A DNA stretch of 64,000 bases from Limnohabitans sp. G3-2 (lineage in GTDB: Bacteria > Pseudomonadota > Gammaproteobacteria > Burkholderiales > Burkholderiaceae_C): positions 62,001-126,000 of the forward strand of contig NZ_NESG01000009.1 in the NCBI RefSeq assembly GCF_002778275.1, read 5' to 3'. The notes below the pieces were generated by a model that did not search any database, was not told where the DNA came from, and worked only from the letters and a program-made list of their open reading frames with translations. Position 1 is the first letter of the stretch. Every line of letters starts with the position of its first letter. The translations under genes were made by a program, and so were the position numbers. Positions 9,679 to 18,344 of this stretch are shown one piece after another.

Positions 9679-10232
9679 GCAGGCAGCGCCTCAAATTGGC
9701 CAAAGCGGCTGCGCCAAAAGGTCAGGGCGCTCGAGTCATCTTGCCAGCCAAAGTCATGAACTTGACCGATCACGATGTGGTGGTCGCCCGCATCCACCAG
9801 TTGGTGGAGTTCGCAGTCAAACCAGGCTACGGCTGCGTTCAGGCGTTGGCGTTGGTTGGCTTGGCGCGTGGTTGGCACACCGGCGAAGCGTGCGGCCATG
9901 TCACCCGCGGCGAACTGCCTGGCCACCGCTTCTTGACCACTGGACAAAACATTGACCGTGAAGCCGCCCGAGCGGGTGAAGGCGTCCAGGCTGCTGGCTG
10001 CTTTGCGGATGCTCCACAACACCAGCCGGGGCTCCAAAGAGACCGATGAAAAGGAATTGCAGGTCATGCCCCAGTCGCAGCCTTGCCAATGGGCGGTGAC
10101 CACCGTCACCCCGGTGGCAAAGCAAGACAAGGCTTTGCGGTACTCCGCTGGGTCCGAAGTGACAGGCCGCGCCGCCAAATGGGTCTGGGCAGCGGACTGA
10201 ACAGCGGGCGGGGCATCGTGCAGGGTGCGCAT
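9675..10232 (-). CDS. smoA: Flavin reductase, probable FMNH2 supplier for the monooxygenase (SmoA-like)
   Basis: This 185-residue cytosolic protein belongs to the flavin-reductase-like (HpaC/SmoA split-barrel) family. The fold is recognised from YRKALSCFATGVTVVTA near residue 31, MTCNSFSSVSLEPRLVLWS near residue 55 and GGFTVNVLSSGQEAVARQFA near residue 89. Such enzymes use NAD(P)H to reduce FMN and pass it to a two-component monooxygenase. It sits downstream of the LLM monooxygenase and the AKR on the same strand. The start at ATG 10232 has no clear Shine-Dalgarno sequence. The smoA symbol rests on operon context. Confidence 0.85.
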   Translation of the reverse strand: MRTLHDAPPAVQSAAQTHLAARPVTSDPAEYRKALSCFATGVTVVTAHWQGCDWGMTCNSFSSVSLEPRLVLWSIRKAASSLDAFTRSGGFTVNVLSSGQEAVARQFAAGDMAARFAGVPTTRQANQRQRLNAAVAWFDCELHQLVDAGDHHIVIGQVHDFGWQDDSSALTFWRSRFGQFEALPA

Positions 10233-10272
10233 GGCGAACTTTCAAAAACAGTGTTGCGGCCGAGCGGCCATT

Positions 10273-11196
10273 TCAGGGGACTTCATGGCCGTTGGCCAAC
10301 TCGTAGAGTTCATACCAGGTCTGGCGGTCCATGGGCACGCGCGCGGCGTCGCCAAAGCGGGCGATGCGATCGAGCTGGTTACTGCCCATGACCGGCACAA
10401 CGCCCACTGGGTGGTGCATTAGCCAGGCCATGGCCACGGCGGTGGTGTCGGTGCCTGCAGCGCGGGCCAATGCCCCCAGTTTGGGGGCGAGGCGGGCGGC
10501 GGCGGTGCCGGGGGTGCCCGCTTGCGCATGCAAACGACCACCACCGAGCGGCGACCAGGCCATCACCGGCATGCGGTGTTGCTGGGCGTGCGCCAATTGC
10601 CCATTGATGAAGGGGGCCGTGTGCAACAGGCTCAGCTCCAGTTGGTTGGTTTGCAGCTTGTGCTTCATGCACGACTGCAGCAAATCCACGTCCCAAGGCA
10701 TGAAGTTGGACACGCCCACACCGCGCAGCTTGCCGCTGTCGATCAAGCCGTCCAGGCAGGCACCCAGGGCTTGGGCGTCCATCAGCGGATCGGGCCGATG
10801 GATGAGCAGCAGGTCGATCACGTCCACGCCAATGCGTGAGAGCGATCGCTCCACGCTGGCCGTGACGTGGGCAGCGCTGGTGTCGTAGTGCTTGACCCGG
10901 GTGCTGGGCCACTGCGATGACAACAGCATGATGTCGGTCTTGGTGACGATTTCGATCTGGCTTTTCAGGCTGGGGCGGGCCTTGATGGCCTCGCCAAAAA
11001 GGGCTTCGCAGCGGTAGTCGCCATAAATGTCGGCATGGTCAAAGGTGGTGATGCCTTGGTCCAGACAGGCGTCAATGCGGGCCAGGTTGGCGCTGACCGA
11101 ATGGTCTTGCGCCTCGGATAAACGCCACACGCCATAGGCCATGCGGCTGAGGCTGCGCCCGTTGGAGAATGTGATGCGGCCGATGTCTGAATTCAT
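10273..11196 (-). CDS. smoB: YdhF-type aldo-keto reductase, probable 6-oxo-glucose reductase (SmoB-like)
   Basis: The product is 307 residues from ATG 11196, preceded by AGGAG and overlapping the monooxygenase stop (ATGA). A longer frame upstream lies inside the monooxygenase gene and was rejected. The AKR tetrad is intact: D53 and Y58 in TFDHADIYG, K86 in IVTKTD and H133 in LLLIHRPDPLMDA. MAYGVWRL and AWSPLGGGRL match the E. coli YdhF (AKR11B) group. In the known sulfo-SMO pathway SmoB reduces 6-dehydro-D-glucose to glucose with NADPH. That role fits here because a monooxygenase-made aldehyde needs reduction. Family call strong, substrate inferred. Confidence 0.85.
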   Translation of the reverse strand: MNSDIGRITFSNGRSLSRMAYGVWRLSEAQDHSVSANLARIDACLDQGITTFDHADIYGDYRCEALFGEAIKARPSLKSQIEIVTKTDIMLLSSQWPSTRVKHYDTSAAHVTASVERSLSRIGVDVIDLLLIHRPDPLMDAQALGACLDGLIDSGKLRGVGVSNFMPWDVDLLQSCMKHKLQTNQLELSLLHTAPFINGQLAHAQQHRMPVMAWSPLGGGRLHAQAGTPGTAAARLAPKLGALARAAGTDTTAVAMAWLMHHPVGVVPVMGSNQLDRIARFGDAARVPMDRQTWYELYELANGHEVP

Positions 11197-12350
11197 TTGC
11201 GGACTCCTGTGCCCAAAGGGGTGGGCGGTGTTTGGGCCGGAACACGGCCATATTCTTGGGCGAGGGACACGGTTTTGAGTTGCGGCAAAACTTTGGTTCC
11301 GAAGATCTCGCATTCCTGCAGATGGGGGTAGCCGGAAAAAATGAAGGCCCGAATGCCCATCTTCTGGTAGGCCTCGATTTCGCTGAGCACCTGGTCCACG
11401 CTGCCCACCAAGGCTGCGCCACAGCCGCTGCGCGCGCGGCCCACGCCGGTCCACAGGTGGGGCTCGATGTAGCCTTCGTCGTCGGCGCGCTCACGGTTGG
11501 CGCTTTGCAGCGACACACCCAAACTGACCGCGTCCAGGGCGCGTTGGCGGATTTCCCTGCCTTTTTCGTCGTCCAGCTGTGACACCAGCTCGGCCGCGTA
11601 TTCGCGCGCTTCGGCTTCGGTGTCACGCACGATCATGTGCACGCGCAGGCCGTAATCGAGCAAGCGGCCGTGCTTTTCGGCTTGGGCATGCACATCGCGC
11701 ATGCGCTGGGCCAGCATGTCCTTGGGCTCGGGCCACATCAAATAGGTGTCGCAATGGGCACCGCACAGGGCCAGGGCATCCGGGCTGTAACCCCCGAAAT
11801 ACAGCAAAGGGCCACCGTTGGTCTGGTAGGGGCGAACCGGGTCTGTGGACAGTCCTTTGAGCTTGTAGATCTCCCCGTCGTAGTTGATTTCGTCCTGGGT
11901 CCAGGCTTGCTTGAGGATTTCAACCACTTCCCACGAGCGGCGGTAGCGGTACGCGCTGTCTTCTTGTTGACCCGGAAAGTCGGACGAGATGACGTTGAGT
12001 GTCAAGCGGCCTTCCAGAATGTGATCGAGCGTGGCCACGGTGCGTGCCAGCATGGCCGGGTGGGTTTCGCCGCAGCGGATGGCGGCCAGCAAATTCATGT
12101 TTTTGGTTTTGTGTGCAACGGCCGCTGCAAAGGTCAGTGTGTCTTGTCCCACTTGGTAGGAGGAGGGGCACAAGATGTTGCGATACCCCAGTTCGTCAGC
12201 CCGCGCCACAATGCGGCTGGTGTTCGCCCAGTTGCTGCGCAAATCACCTTCGGGCACGCCCAGGTGGCGAAAGTCATCGGAACACAAAGGGGCGAACCAG
12301 GCCACCTCGGCACCTTGGACGTCTTCACCTTTGACGGGAACAATGCTCAT
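11193..12350 (-). CDS. smoC: LLM-class flavin-dependent monooxygenase, probable sulfoquinovose monooxygenase (SmoC-like)
   Basis: The protein is 385 residues. The start at ATG 12350 is chosen over ATG 12365 because AAGGAG lies seven bases before it. It is a bacterial luciferase-like TIM barrel close to SsuD. Residues matching the SsuD active site are present: R236 and H238 in LRVHMIV, R307 in GVGRARSGCG and Y341 in FSGYPHLQE. Such enzymes use FMNH2 and O2 to cleave the C-S bond, giving sulfite and an aldehyde. The sugar-type transporter and AKR partner point to sulfoquinovose rather than a simple alkanesulfonate. It is the first gene of the minus operon, behind the shared 18-bp operator. Confidence 0.85.
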   Translation of the reverse strand: MSIVPVKGEDVQGAEVAWFAPLCSDDFRHLGVPEGDLRSNWANTSRIVARADELGYRNILCPSSYQVGQDTLTFAAAVAHKTKNMNLLAAIRCGETHPAMLARTVATLDHILEGRLTLNVISSDFPGQQEDSAYRYRRSWEVVEILKQAWTQDEINYDGEIYKLKGLSTDPVRPYQTNGGPLLYFGGYSPDALALCGAHCDTYLMWPEPKDMLAQRMRDVHAQAEKHGRLLDYGLRVHMIVRDTEAEAREYAAELVSQLDDEKGREIRQRALDAVSLGVSLQSANRERADDEGYIEPHLWTGVGRARSGCGAALVGSVDQVLSEIEAYQKMGIRAFIFSGYPHLQECEIFGTKVLPQLKTVSLAQEYGRVPAQTPPTPLGTGVRK

Positions 12351-12370
12351 GAATGGCTCCTTCATTTAAG

Positions 12371-12388
12371 TGAATGAATAATAAATGA
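12371..12388 (-). promoter_or_regulatory. Candidate GntR operator in front of the monooxygenase operon
   Basis: On the minus strand this reads TCATTTATTATTCATTCA, identical over 18 bases to 4491-4508. It lies 20 bp upstream of the monooxygenase start, next to a GATAAT -10-like hexamer on the same strand (12390-12395). Binding here would block transcription. The region also contains TTCATTT at 12361-12367 and AAATGAA at 12384-12390 as an imperfect dyad. The divergent regulator gene begins 63 bp to the right. Confidence 0.7.
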
Positions 12389-12451
12389 ATTATCCCTAGG
12401 GCCCATTCGGGTTTTCCCGTAATTGGCCATTAATTTGTCATACTGTGGAAC

Positions 12452-13168
12452 ATGCACTCACCTCTACCTGCCAAACCGTTGCCTGTTTATCTTCAGATTG
12501 CTGAATTGCTGGCCCGTCAAATCAAGGCGGGATACTGGCACAGCGGCGAGCGCTTGCCCACCGAAGCCGAATTGGCGCAGACTTTGTCAGTGGCTGTTGG
12601 GACTTTGCGCAAGTCTTTGGGTTTGCTGGAAGAGCAGGGGGTTTTGGAGCGTATTCAAGGCTCAGGCACTTACGTTCGGCAAACGCAAAATTCGCAGCAA
12701 ATTTATGAGCTTTTTAGACTGGAGTTGATGGAGGGGCCAGGATTGCCAACGGCGCATATATTGGATCTGTCACTGCAGCACGACCCCAATGAACTTCAGG
12801 GCAAGGCCCAGATTGGCGAAGATTGTTGGCGGGTTCGTCGGATGCGTTTCCTGAACCAAAGGCCTGCGGCTTTGGAAGAAATTTGGTTTTCAGCCACTCA
12901 CTGCCCCAATTTGGAAATCCAAGATTTGGGTGACTCCATGTACTTGTTTTATCAGCAGCGCTTGGGCGTCTGGATTTCCCGGGTGGAGGACCATATCAGT
13001 GCCGCCACAGCCCCTTCTTGGTCTGTGCCGCCAATAGGGTTGTTGCCGGATCAATCTGCAGGCTACATCGAGCGTTTGTCTTGGACATCCAACAATGAGA
13101 TAGCCGAGTTTTCAAAAACCTGGTTTGATCCAGCGGTGTGTCGATACACGTCACGAATGAGCCAATAA
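12452..13168 (+). CDS. GntR-family (HutC type) transcriptional regulator of the sulfonate-sugar locus
   Basis: The protein is 238 residues. An N-terminal winged helix of about residues 12-76 is recognised from PVYLQIAELLARQI, GERLPTEAELAQTL, LRKSLGLLEEQGVLERIQGSGTYV (key residues only). The rest, about 90-238, matches a UTRA ligand-binding domain (WRVRRMRFLNQRPAALEEIW near residue 130). HutC-type regulators are usually repressors released by a pathway metabolite. It is divergent from the monooxygenase operon, and the 18-bp repeat at both operon promoters makes it the likely local regulator. The Agrobacterium smo locus also encodes a regulator (SmoD); which metabolite acts here cannot be seen. 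Confidence 0.88.
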   Translation: MHSPLPAKPLPVYLQIAELLARQIKAGYWHSGERLPTEAELAQTLSVAVGTLRKSLGLLEEQGVLERIQGSGTYVRQTQNSQQIYELFRLELMEGPGLPTAHILDLSLQHDPNELQGKAQIGEDCWRVRRMRFLNQRPAALEEIWFSATHCPNLEIQDLGDSMYLFYQQRLGVWISRVEDHISAATAPSWSVPPIGLLPDQSAGYIERLSWTSNNEIAEFSKTWFDPAVCRYTSRMSQ

Positions 13169-13174
13169 CGGCCC

Positions 13175-15823
13175 TCAAGCTGCCTGCAGCGCCGCCAACA
13201 ACTCTGTTTCGATCTCAATCTGCGCCTTGTTTTGCTGCAACTTGGCGCCGCTGACGAGGAAGCTGTCTTCGACGCGCTCGCCCAAGGTGCTGATTTTGGC
13301 CATGCGCAGGTGCAGGCCGTGGTGGGCCAGCACACTGGCGATGCTGTAGAGCAAGCCGATGCGGTCGCTGGCCGAGATGCTGAGCAACCAGCTTTGGGCT
13401 TTGTCGTCAGGCTCCAGGCTCACACGCGGGGTGATGGGGAAACTTTTCACGCGGCGTGACACTCGGCCTCGGGCGGGCGGGGGCAGGGGGCCTTGTTTTT
13501 CCAAGGTTTGGGTCAGGCCCGACTCGACCATGCTGAGCAGCTCACGGTAGTGCTCCGGCAACATGTGGGTAACGATCTGGAAGGTGTCCAGCGCCCAGCC
13601 CGTGCGGGTGGTGTGGATTTTGGCGTCTTGGATGCTGAAGCCCGATTGGTCAAAGTGGCCGCAAATGCGGGCAAACAAATCGGCTTGGTCGGGCGTGAAC
13701 ACCAACACCTGCAGGCCTTCTCCTACGGGCGAAATGCGCGCACGAACAATGGGTTTGGCGGGTCCTTCGGCGGGCCTGGCCACGTGGCGCGAGAGTTGGC
13801 GTGCGTGCCAAGCGATGTCAGAGGCATCGTGGCGCATGAAGTAGCCGACATCGAGGGTGTCCCACAGCGCTTTTTGGCCCTCAAAGGGTTCGCTGTGGCG
13901 GGCCAATTCAACCAGGGCGTCGCGTTTTCGGGACTCGACCTCCGCGTTGGCGTCTGGGGCGCGGCCACCCAGCACGCGCAAAGTGGATTTGTACAGGTCT
14001 TCGAGCAGCTTGCCCTTCCAGGCATTCCAGACTTTGGGGCTGGTGCCGCGAATGTCGGCCACGGTGAGCAAATACAGCGCGGTCAGGCGGCGCTCGTCGC
14101 CCACACGCTGGGCAAATCGGGCAATGACTTCGGGGTCGCTCAGGTCTTCTTTTTGGGCCACATGGCTCATGGTCAGGTGTTCACCGACCAAAAACTCGAT
14201 GAGCTGGGCGTCTTCTTTGTCCAGTTTGTGTTGGCGTGCAAAGGTGCGCACTTCGGCAATGCCCAGTTTGGAATGGTCGCCGCCTCGGCCCTTGGCGATG
14301 TCGTGAAACAAGGCTGCGGTGTACAAGATCCAGGGCTTGTCCCAGCCGCCTGCGACTTGCGAGCAAAACGGGTACTCGTGCGTGTGCTCGGGCATGAAAA
14401 ACCGGCGCACATTGCGCAGCACCATCAAGATGTGCTGGTCCACCGTGTAGGCGTGAAACAGGTCGTGCTGCATCTGGCCCACGATGCGCCTGAACACCCA
14501 CAAATAGCGACCGAGCACCGATGTTTCGTTCATCAGGCGCATGGCGTGCGTGATGCCTTGGGGCTGCTGCAAGATCTGCAAAAACGTTTGACGGTTGACC
14601 GGGTCGGCACGAAAGCGCCCGTTCATGATGGATCGCACGTTGTACAGCGCGCGCAGTGTCCGGGCCGACAAGCCTTTCACGCCCGGTGTGGCTTGGTAGA
14701 GCAGGAAAGTCTCCAAAATCGCATGCGGGTGCTTTTGGTACAGGTCGTCGCTGGCCACTTCGATCAGGCCTGCTTTTTCAAAAAAGCGCTCGTTCAGCGG
14801 ACGGAAGTCGCTGATGGACTCCCCCCGGTCGGCTTGCAGGCGGTCCTGGATGTTGAGCAGCAAAATTTGGTTGAGCTGGGTCACCGCTTTGGCGGCCCAA
14901 TAGTATTGGCGCATCAGCTTTTCACTGGCACGCAAGGCCAGGCGCCCCTCGGGCGTCACATCGGACGCGTAGCCGAAAGACTCGGCAACAATGGTTTGCA
15001 AATCAAAGACCAAGCGGTCTTCGCGCCGTCTGGCGTGGACATGTAAGCGGGCGCGGATCAGGCCCAGCAGCGCCTCATTGCGCTTGATTTGGCGCGCTTC
15101 CAGCGGCGTGGCCAAGCCTTTGCGAGCCAGTTCATCCCAACTGTGGCCCAGGCCTGCGGCGCGCGCCACCCACAAAATCACTTGCAAGTCGCGCATGCCG
15201 CCTGGGGATTCCTTGCAGTTGGGCTCCAGGGCGTAGGGGGTATCTTCGAACTTGGTGTGACGCTGGCGCAGCTCGAGCGTCTTGGCCACCAAGAACGCCT
15301 GCGGGTCCATGGCCGCTTGGTATTGCTTTTGAAATTCTGTGAACAAGCGCGTATTGCCCGTCACCCGTCGCGATTCGAGGAGTGAGGTTTGCACCGTGAT
15401 GTCTTTGGCCGATTCGGCCAGACACTCACCGAGCGTGCGCACGCTGGACCCAATTTCCAGGCCCGTGTCCCAGCAACTGCCAATGAAGCGCTCGAGCTGC
15501 GCCTGCAATTCAGGCGAGGTTTCGGGCGACTGGCCGTCGGGCAAGAGCACCAAGACGTCCACATCGGAGTAAGGAAACAGTTCGGCCCGCCCAAAGCCCC
15601 CCACGGCCACCAAGCACACATCGGGCGCAAACCCAGCGTGCTGCCACAGCTCAATCAAGAGGCCATCGGCCAAGATGGACAGTTGCCGCAGCGTTTGCTT
15701 GAGCCCACGGGCCACCGCACCGCTGTGCGCCAGACTGTTCAAAACGGCGGCTTTGTCGTGTTTGTAGGTCTCGCGCAGCTGGCCCAGGTCGGCCGGGTAT
15801 TCCTGTTGGGCCAGTGGGTTCAT
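13175..15823 (-). CDS. glnD: [Protein-PII] uridylyltransferase/uridylyl-removing enzyme GlnD
   Basis: This 882-residue cytosolic sensor uridylylates PII (GlnB/GlnK) when glutamine is low and removes UMP when it is high. Domains in order: a nucleotidyltransferase with [19 protein letters not shown] near residue 75, a GlnD-specific helical region, an HD hydrolase with [16 protein letters not shown] near residue 508, and two C-terminal ACT domains (about 700-780 and 810-880) that bind glutamine. The length agrees with the family. It starts at ATG 15823, one base after the map stop, so map and glnD are probably cotranscribed. A large antisense open frame over this gene is a codon-usage shadow. 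Confidence 0.97.
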   Translation of the reverse strand: MNPLAQQEYPADLGQLRETYKHDKAAVLNSLAHSGAVARGLKQTLRQLSILADGLLIELWQHAGFAPDVCLVAVGGFGRAELFPYSDVDVLVLLPDGQSPETSPELQAQLERFIGSCWDTGLEIGSSVRTLGECLAESAKDITVQTSLLESRRVTGNTRLFTEFQKQYQAAMDPQAFLVAKTLELRQRHTKFEDTPYALEPNCKESPGGMRDLQVILWVARAAGLGHSWDELARKGLATPLEARQIKRNEALLGLIRARLHVHARRREDRLVFDLQTIVAESFGYASDVTPEGRLALRASEKLMRQYYWAAKAVTQLNQILLLNIQDRLQADRGESISDFRPLNERFFEKAGLIEVASDDLYQKHPHAILETFLLYQATPGVKGLSARTLRALYNVRSIMNGRFRADPVNRQTFLQILQQPQGITHAMRLMNETSVLGRYLWVFRRIVGQMQHDLFHAYTVDQHILMVLRNVRRFFMPEHTHEYPFCSQVAGGWDKPWILYTAALFHDIAKGRGGDHSKLGIAEVRTFARQHKLDKEDAQLIEFLVGEHLTMSHVAQKEDLSDPEVIARFAQRVGDERRLTALYLLTVADIRGTSPKVWNAWKGKLLEDLYKSTLRVLGGRAPDANAEVESRKRDALVELARHSEPFEGQKALWDTLDVGYFMRHDASDIAWHARQLSRHVARPAEGPAKPIVRARISPVGEGLQVLVFTPDQADLFARICGHFDQSGFSIQDAKIHTTRTGWALDTFQIVTHMLPEHYRELLSMVESGLTQTLEKQGPLPPPARGRVSRRVKSFPITPRVSLEPDDKAQSWLLSISASDRIGLLYSIASVLAHHGLHLRMAKISTLGERVEDSFLVSGAKLQQNKAQIEIETELLAALQAA

Positions 15824-15824
15824 C

Positions 15825-16640
15825 TCAAGCGGCGACTTTGTCGGTGATGAAAGCCGGAATGGCGGGGCTGCCCGCCGACAAGGTCAACACCTCGTAGCCT
15901 GTTTCTGTCACCACCACCGTGTGCTCCCATTGGGCCGACAGCGAATGGTCTTTGGTGACAATGGTCCAACCGTCTCCCATTTCTTTGATGTCGCGCTTGC
16001 CGGCATTGATCATGGGCTCGATGGTGAAAACCATGCCGGGCACCAACTCGACCAAGGTGCCAGGCTTGCCGTAATGCAAGACCTGCGGCTCTTCGTGGAA
16101 GCCCCGGCCAATGCCGTGTCCGCAAAACTCGCGCACCACCGAAAAGCCATGACCTTCGGCAAATTTCTGGATGGCGTGGCCAATGTCGCCCAAATGGGCG
16201 CCAGGCTTGACCTGCTCAATGCCTTTCCACATGGCTTCATAGGTCACCGTGGCCAAACGCTTGGCGGCGATCGAGGCCTCCCCCACATGGAACATGCGGC
16301 TGGTGTCGCCGTGCCAGCCGTCCTTGATGGTGGTGATGTCGATGTTGACCGAATCGCCTTTTTTGAGCGGCTTGTCGTTGGGAATGCCGTGGCAGACCTG
16401 GTGGTTGATCGAGGTGCAGATCGATTTGGGGTAAGGCTTGTAGCCGCCCGGCGCGTAGTTCAGAGGGGCCGGAATACAGCCTTGCACATCGACCATGTAG
16501 TCGTGGCAGAGCTTGTCAATCTCGTTGGTGGTGATGCCCGGCTTGATGAAGGGCGCGATGTAGTCGAGAACTTCGGAGGCCAGGCGGCAAGCCACGCGCA
16601 TGCCTTCGATGTCTTGGGCGGTTTTGAGGGTGATCGTCAT
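15825..16640 (-). CDS. map: Methionine aminopeptidase, type I
   Basis: The product is 271 residues and removes the initiator methionine from nascent proteins. Metal ligands are visible: the two aspartates in [17 protein letters not shown] (residues about 98 and 109), His in [13 protein letters not shown] near residue 172, Glu in FTIEPMIN near residue 205, and Glu in QWEHTVVVT near residue 236. The upstream His80-like residue sits in NHQVCHGIP. Length and motif order are typical for type Ia enzymes. It lies directly upstream of glnD on the minus strand. The usual rpsB/tsf neighbours, common beside map in Burkholderiales, are not seen here. Confidence 0.97.
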   Translation of the reverse strand: MTITLKTAQDIEGMRVACRLASEVLDYIAPFIKPGITTNEIDKLCHDYMVDVQGCIPAPLNYAPGGYKPYPKSICTSINHQVCHGIPNDKPLKKGDSVNIDITTIKDGWHGDTSRMFHVGEASIAAKRLATVTYEAMWKGIEQVKPGAHLGDIGHAIQKFAEGHGFSVVREFCGHGIGRGFHEEPQVLHYGKPGTLVELVPGMVFTIEPMINAGKRDIKEMGDGWTIVTKDHSLSAQWEHTVVVTETGYEVLTLSAGSPAIPAFITDKVAA

Positions 16641-16777
16641 AGGGCCAGATTATCCCATTGCGCTCTTTGACGGCTTGTCACCCGCTTTCGACAACCCCGT
16701 GAGGGGATGACGTTTGTTCTGCGACCAGGGGTATTCAGGGTTACCCCCATGCATGGGGCGCTTGAATCTTTGTATTC

Positions 16778-16785
16778 TGTATACA
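16778..16785. promoter_or_regulatory. Candidate GntR/FCD operator TGTATACA
   Basis: A perfect palindrome TGTATACA lies three bases before the start codon of the FCD-type GntR regulator; a partial copy TGTATT precedes it at 16771. GntR/FCD proteins often bind short TGT-N-ACA dyads, so autoregulation of this three-gene operon is plausible. Confidence 0.5.
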
Positions 16786-16788
16786 GAC

Positions 16789-17475
16789 ATGAGCCCACCA
16801 CCCCTGCAACTGAGCACAGCCCCCGATTTGGTCGAGCAGATCTATGCCCGATTGCTCGATGCCATCAGCGAAGGCACCCTGTCGCCGGGTGAACGCTTGA
16901 CACAAGACGACCTGGCGCAGCGCTTTGCCGTCTCGCGCCAACCGGTGTTGCAAGCCCTGCGCTTGCTCAAAAAAGACGGCTTTGTGGAAGACGCTCCAGG
17001 CCGAGGCGTGCAGGTCACCCAACTCGATGTGCATTGGATTGCCCAGGTGTACCAAGTGCGCGGCAGCCTCGATGCCCTGGCGGTGCGATTGGCCGCGGAG
17101 CGGGGCGCGAAGATCGATCCGGCGCTCATGCGCCAAGGCAGAAAGGTCCACCAAACGCGTGACGTGCAGGCCATGATTGAGGCCGATTTGGCCTTTCACC
17201 GCGCGATTTACCAAGCCTCTGGCAACCCCCTCATCGCCCAAAGCATTGAGCTGCACTGGCACCACCTCAAGCGCGTCATGGGCGCGGTGCTGCAGTCAAC
17301 GCAGCAGCGCCAGACGGTGTGGGACGAACACGAGGCCATTGCGAATGCATTGGCTGCAGGCGACGCCGAGAGGGCCGTGCGCCTGGTTCAAGAGCACGCC
17401 CATGAGGCCAGCGTGCAACTCACGGCCCGACTTTCCGAGCAATTGGCAAACATTCCAACAGGAGCACAAGCATGA
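16789..17475 (+). CDS. GntR-family regulator, FadR/FCD subgroup
   Basis: The protein is 228 residues from ATG 16789. The frame extends upstream without GntR features, so this Met, just before the winged helix, is preferred; there is no clear Shine-Dalgarno sequence. The DNA-binding domain spans about residues 10-75 (LDAISEGTLSPGERLTQDDL, FAVSRQPVLQALRLL). The FCD effector domain follows, with the metal-site pattern DLAFHRAIYQASGN near residue 135 and later His residues near HWHHLKRV and EHAHEA. It overlaps the dioxygenase gene by four bases, so it likely controls its own operon. The effector is unknown. Confidence 0.9.
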   Translation: MSPPPLQLSTAPDLVEQIYARLLDAISEGTLSPGERLTQDDLAQRFAVSRQPVLQALRLLKKDGFVEDAPGRGVQVTQLDVHWIAQVYQVRGSLDALAVRLAAERGAKIDPALMRQGRKVHQTRDVQAMIEADLAFHRAIYQASGNPLIAQSIELHWHHLKRVMGAVLQSTQQRQTVWDEHEAIANALAAGDAERAVRLVQEHAHEASVQLTARLSEQLANIPTGAQA

Positions 17476-18344
17476 GACTGACCCCCGAACAATTGGAGCA
17501 ATTTGACCGCGATGGCTATTTGTTTTTCCCAGGCCTTTTCACTCCGCAAGAGACGAAAAACCTGACCGATGCGGTGCCCGAGTTGTACAGCCGCCGCGAG
17601 GCCTACAACGTGCGGGAAAAAGGGAGCGACGCCGTGCGCACCAACTTTGCGGCCCACATGTACAGCGAGCCCTTTGCGAAGTTGGCACGCCACCCCCGCA
17701 TGATCGAGCCCGTGCAAGACCTGTTTGGCGAAGCGCTCTACATGCACCAGTTCAAGATCAACGGCAAGATGGCTTTTGAGGGCGATGTGTGGCAGTGGCA
17801 CCAAGATTACGGCACATGGCTCAATGACGACATGATGCCGACCGAACGCGCCATGAACGTGGCGATTTTCCTGGACGATGTGAACCCCTTCAACGGCCCC
17901 CTGATGTTCATTCCCGGCAGTCACAAAAAGGGGGTGGTCGAGGCCAAACATGACCTCTCCACCACCAGCTACCCCCTGTGGACCGTGGACAACGACCTGA
18001 TCGCCCAGTTGGTCGAGCGCGCGGGCGGCAAAGCGGGCGGCATCGTCAGCCCCACCGGCCCGGCAGGCTCAATGATCTTGTTCCACAGTTGCTTGGTGCA
18101 CGCATCGGCCAGCAACCTCTCGCCTTGGAACCGGGTGAGCGTGTACCTCAGCCTGTGCGCGGTGTCCAACCACATCCGCCGCCACAAACGCCCCGAGTAC
18201 ATCGCCCACCGCGACTTCACGCCCATCAGCTGCTTGCCCGATGACTGCTTGGTCAACAGCTACCCGGTCGATCTGCCTTGGCAAGGGGGCATGCCCGAAA
18301 GCGCCCTGAAAACCTCCCTGGATATCTTGAAAGAAGCCGCATGA
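17472..18344 (+). CDS. Phytanoyl-CoA dioxygenase (PhyH) family Fe(II)/2-oxoglutarate oxygenase
   Basis: This 290-residue protein is related to PhyH and ectoine hydroxylase. The iron-binding His and Asp lie in QWHQDYGTW near residue 115. The family motif NGPLMFIPGSHKKG is near residue 142 and the distal His is in LFHSCLVHASASNLS near residue 210. Such enzymes hydroxylate a small molecule using O2 and 2-oxoglutarate. It is not called EctD because no ectABC genes are nearby. It is translationally coupled on both sides, to an FCD-GntR regulator and to a SAF-domain dehydrogenase, which suggests hydroxylation followed by oxidation of one substrate. The substrate is unknown. Confidence 0.85.
   Translation: MRLTPEQLEQFDRDGYLFFPGLFTPQETKNLTDAVPELYSRREAYNVREKGSDAVRTNFAAHMYSEPFAKLARHPRMIEPVQDLFGEALYMHQFKINGKMAFEGDVWQWHQDYGTWLNDDMMPTERAMNVAIFLDDVNPFNGPLMFIPGSHKKGVVEAKHDLSTTSYPLWTVDNDLIAQLVERAGGKAGGIVSPTGPAGSMILFHSCLVHASASNLSPWNRVSVYLSLCAVSNHIRRHKRPEYIAHRDFTPISCLPDDCLVNSYPVDLPWQGGMPESALKTSLDILKEAA

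Noticed and set aside
11197..11454. N-terminal extension of the aldo-keto reductase
   Set aside because: It lies inside the monooxygenase gene in another frame; AGGAG and the ATGA junction support the start at 11196.
13493..15046. 517-residue plus-strand open frame
   Set aside because: It is antisense to glnD and composed of Gly/His/Val/Gln-rich low-information sequence, a typical high-GC shadow.
17472..18344. Ectoine hydroxylase (EctD)
   Set aside because: The PhyH fold and NGPLMFIPGSH motif resemble EctD, but no ectABC genes are nearby and the partner is a COG4091 dehydrogenase.
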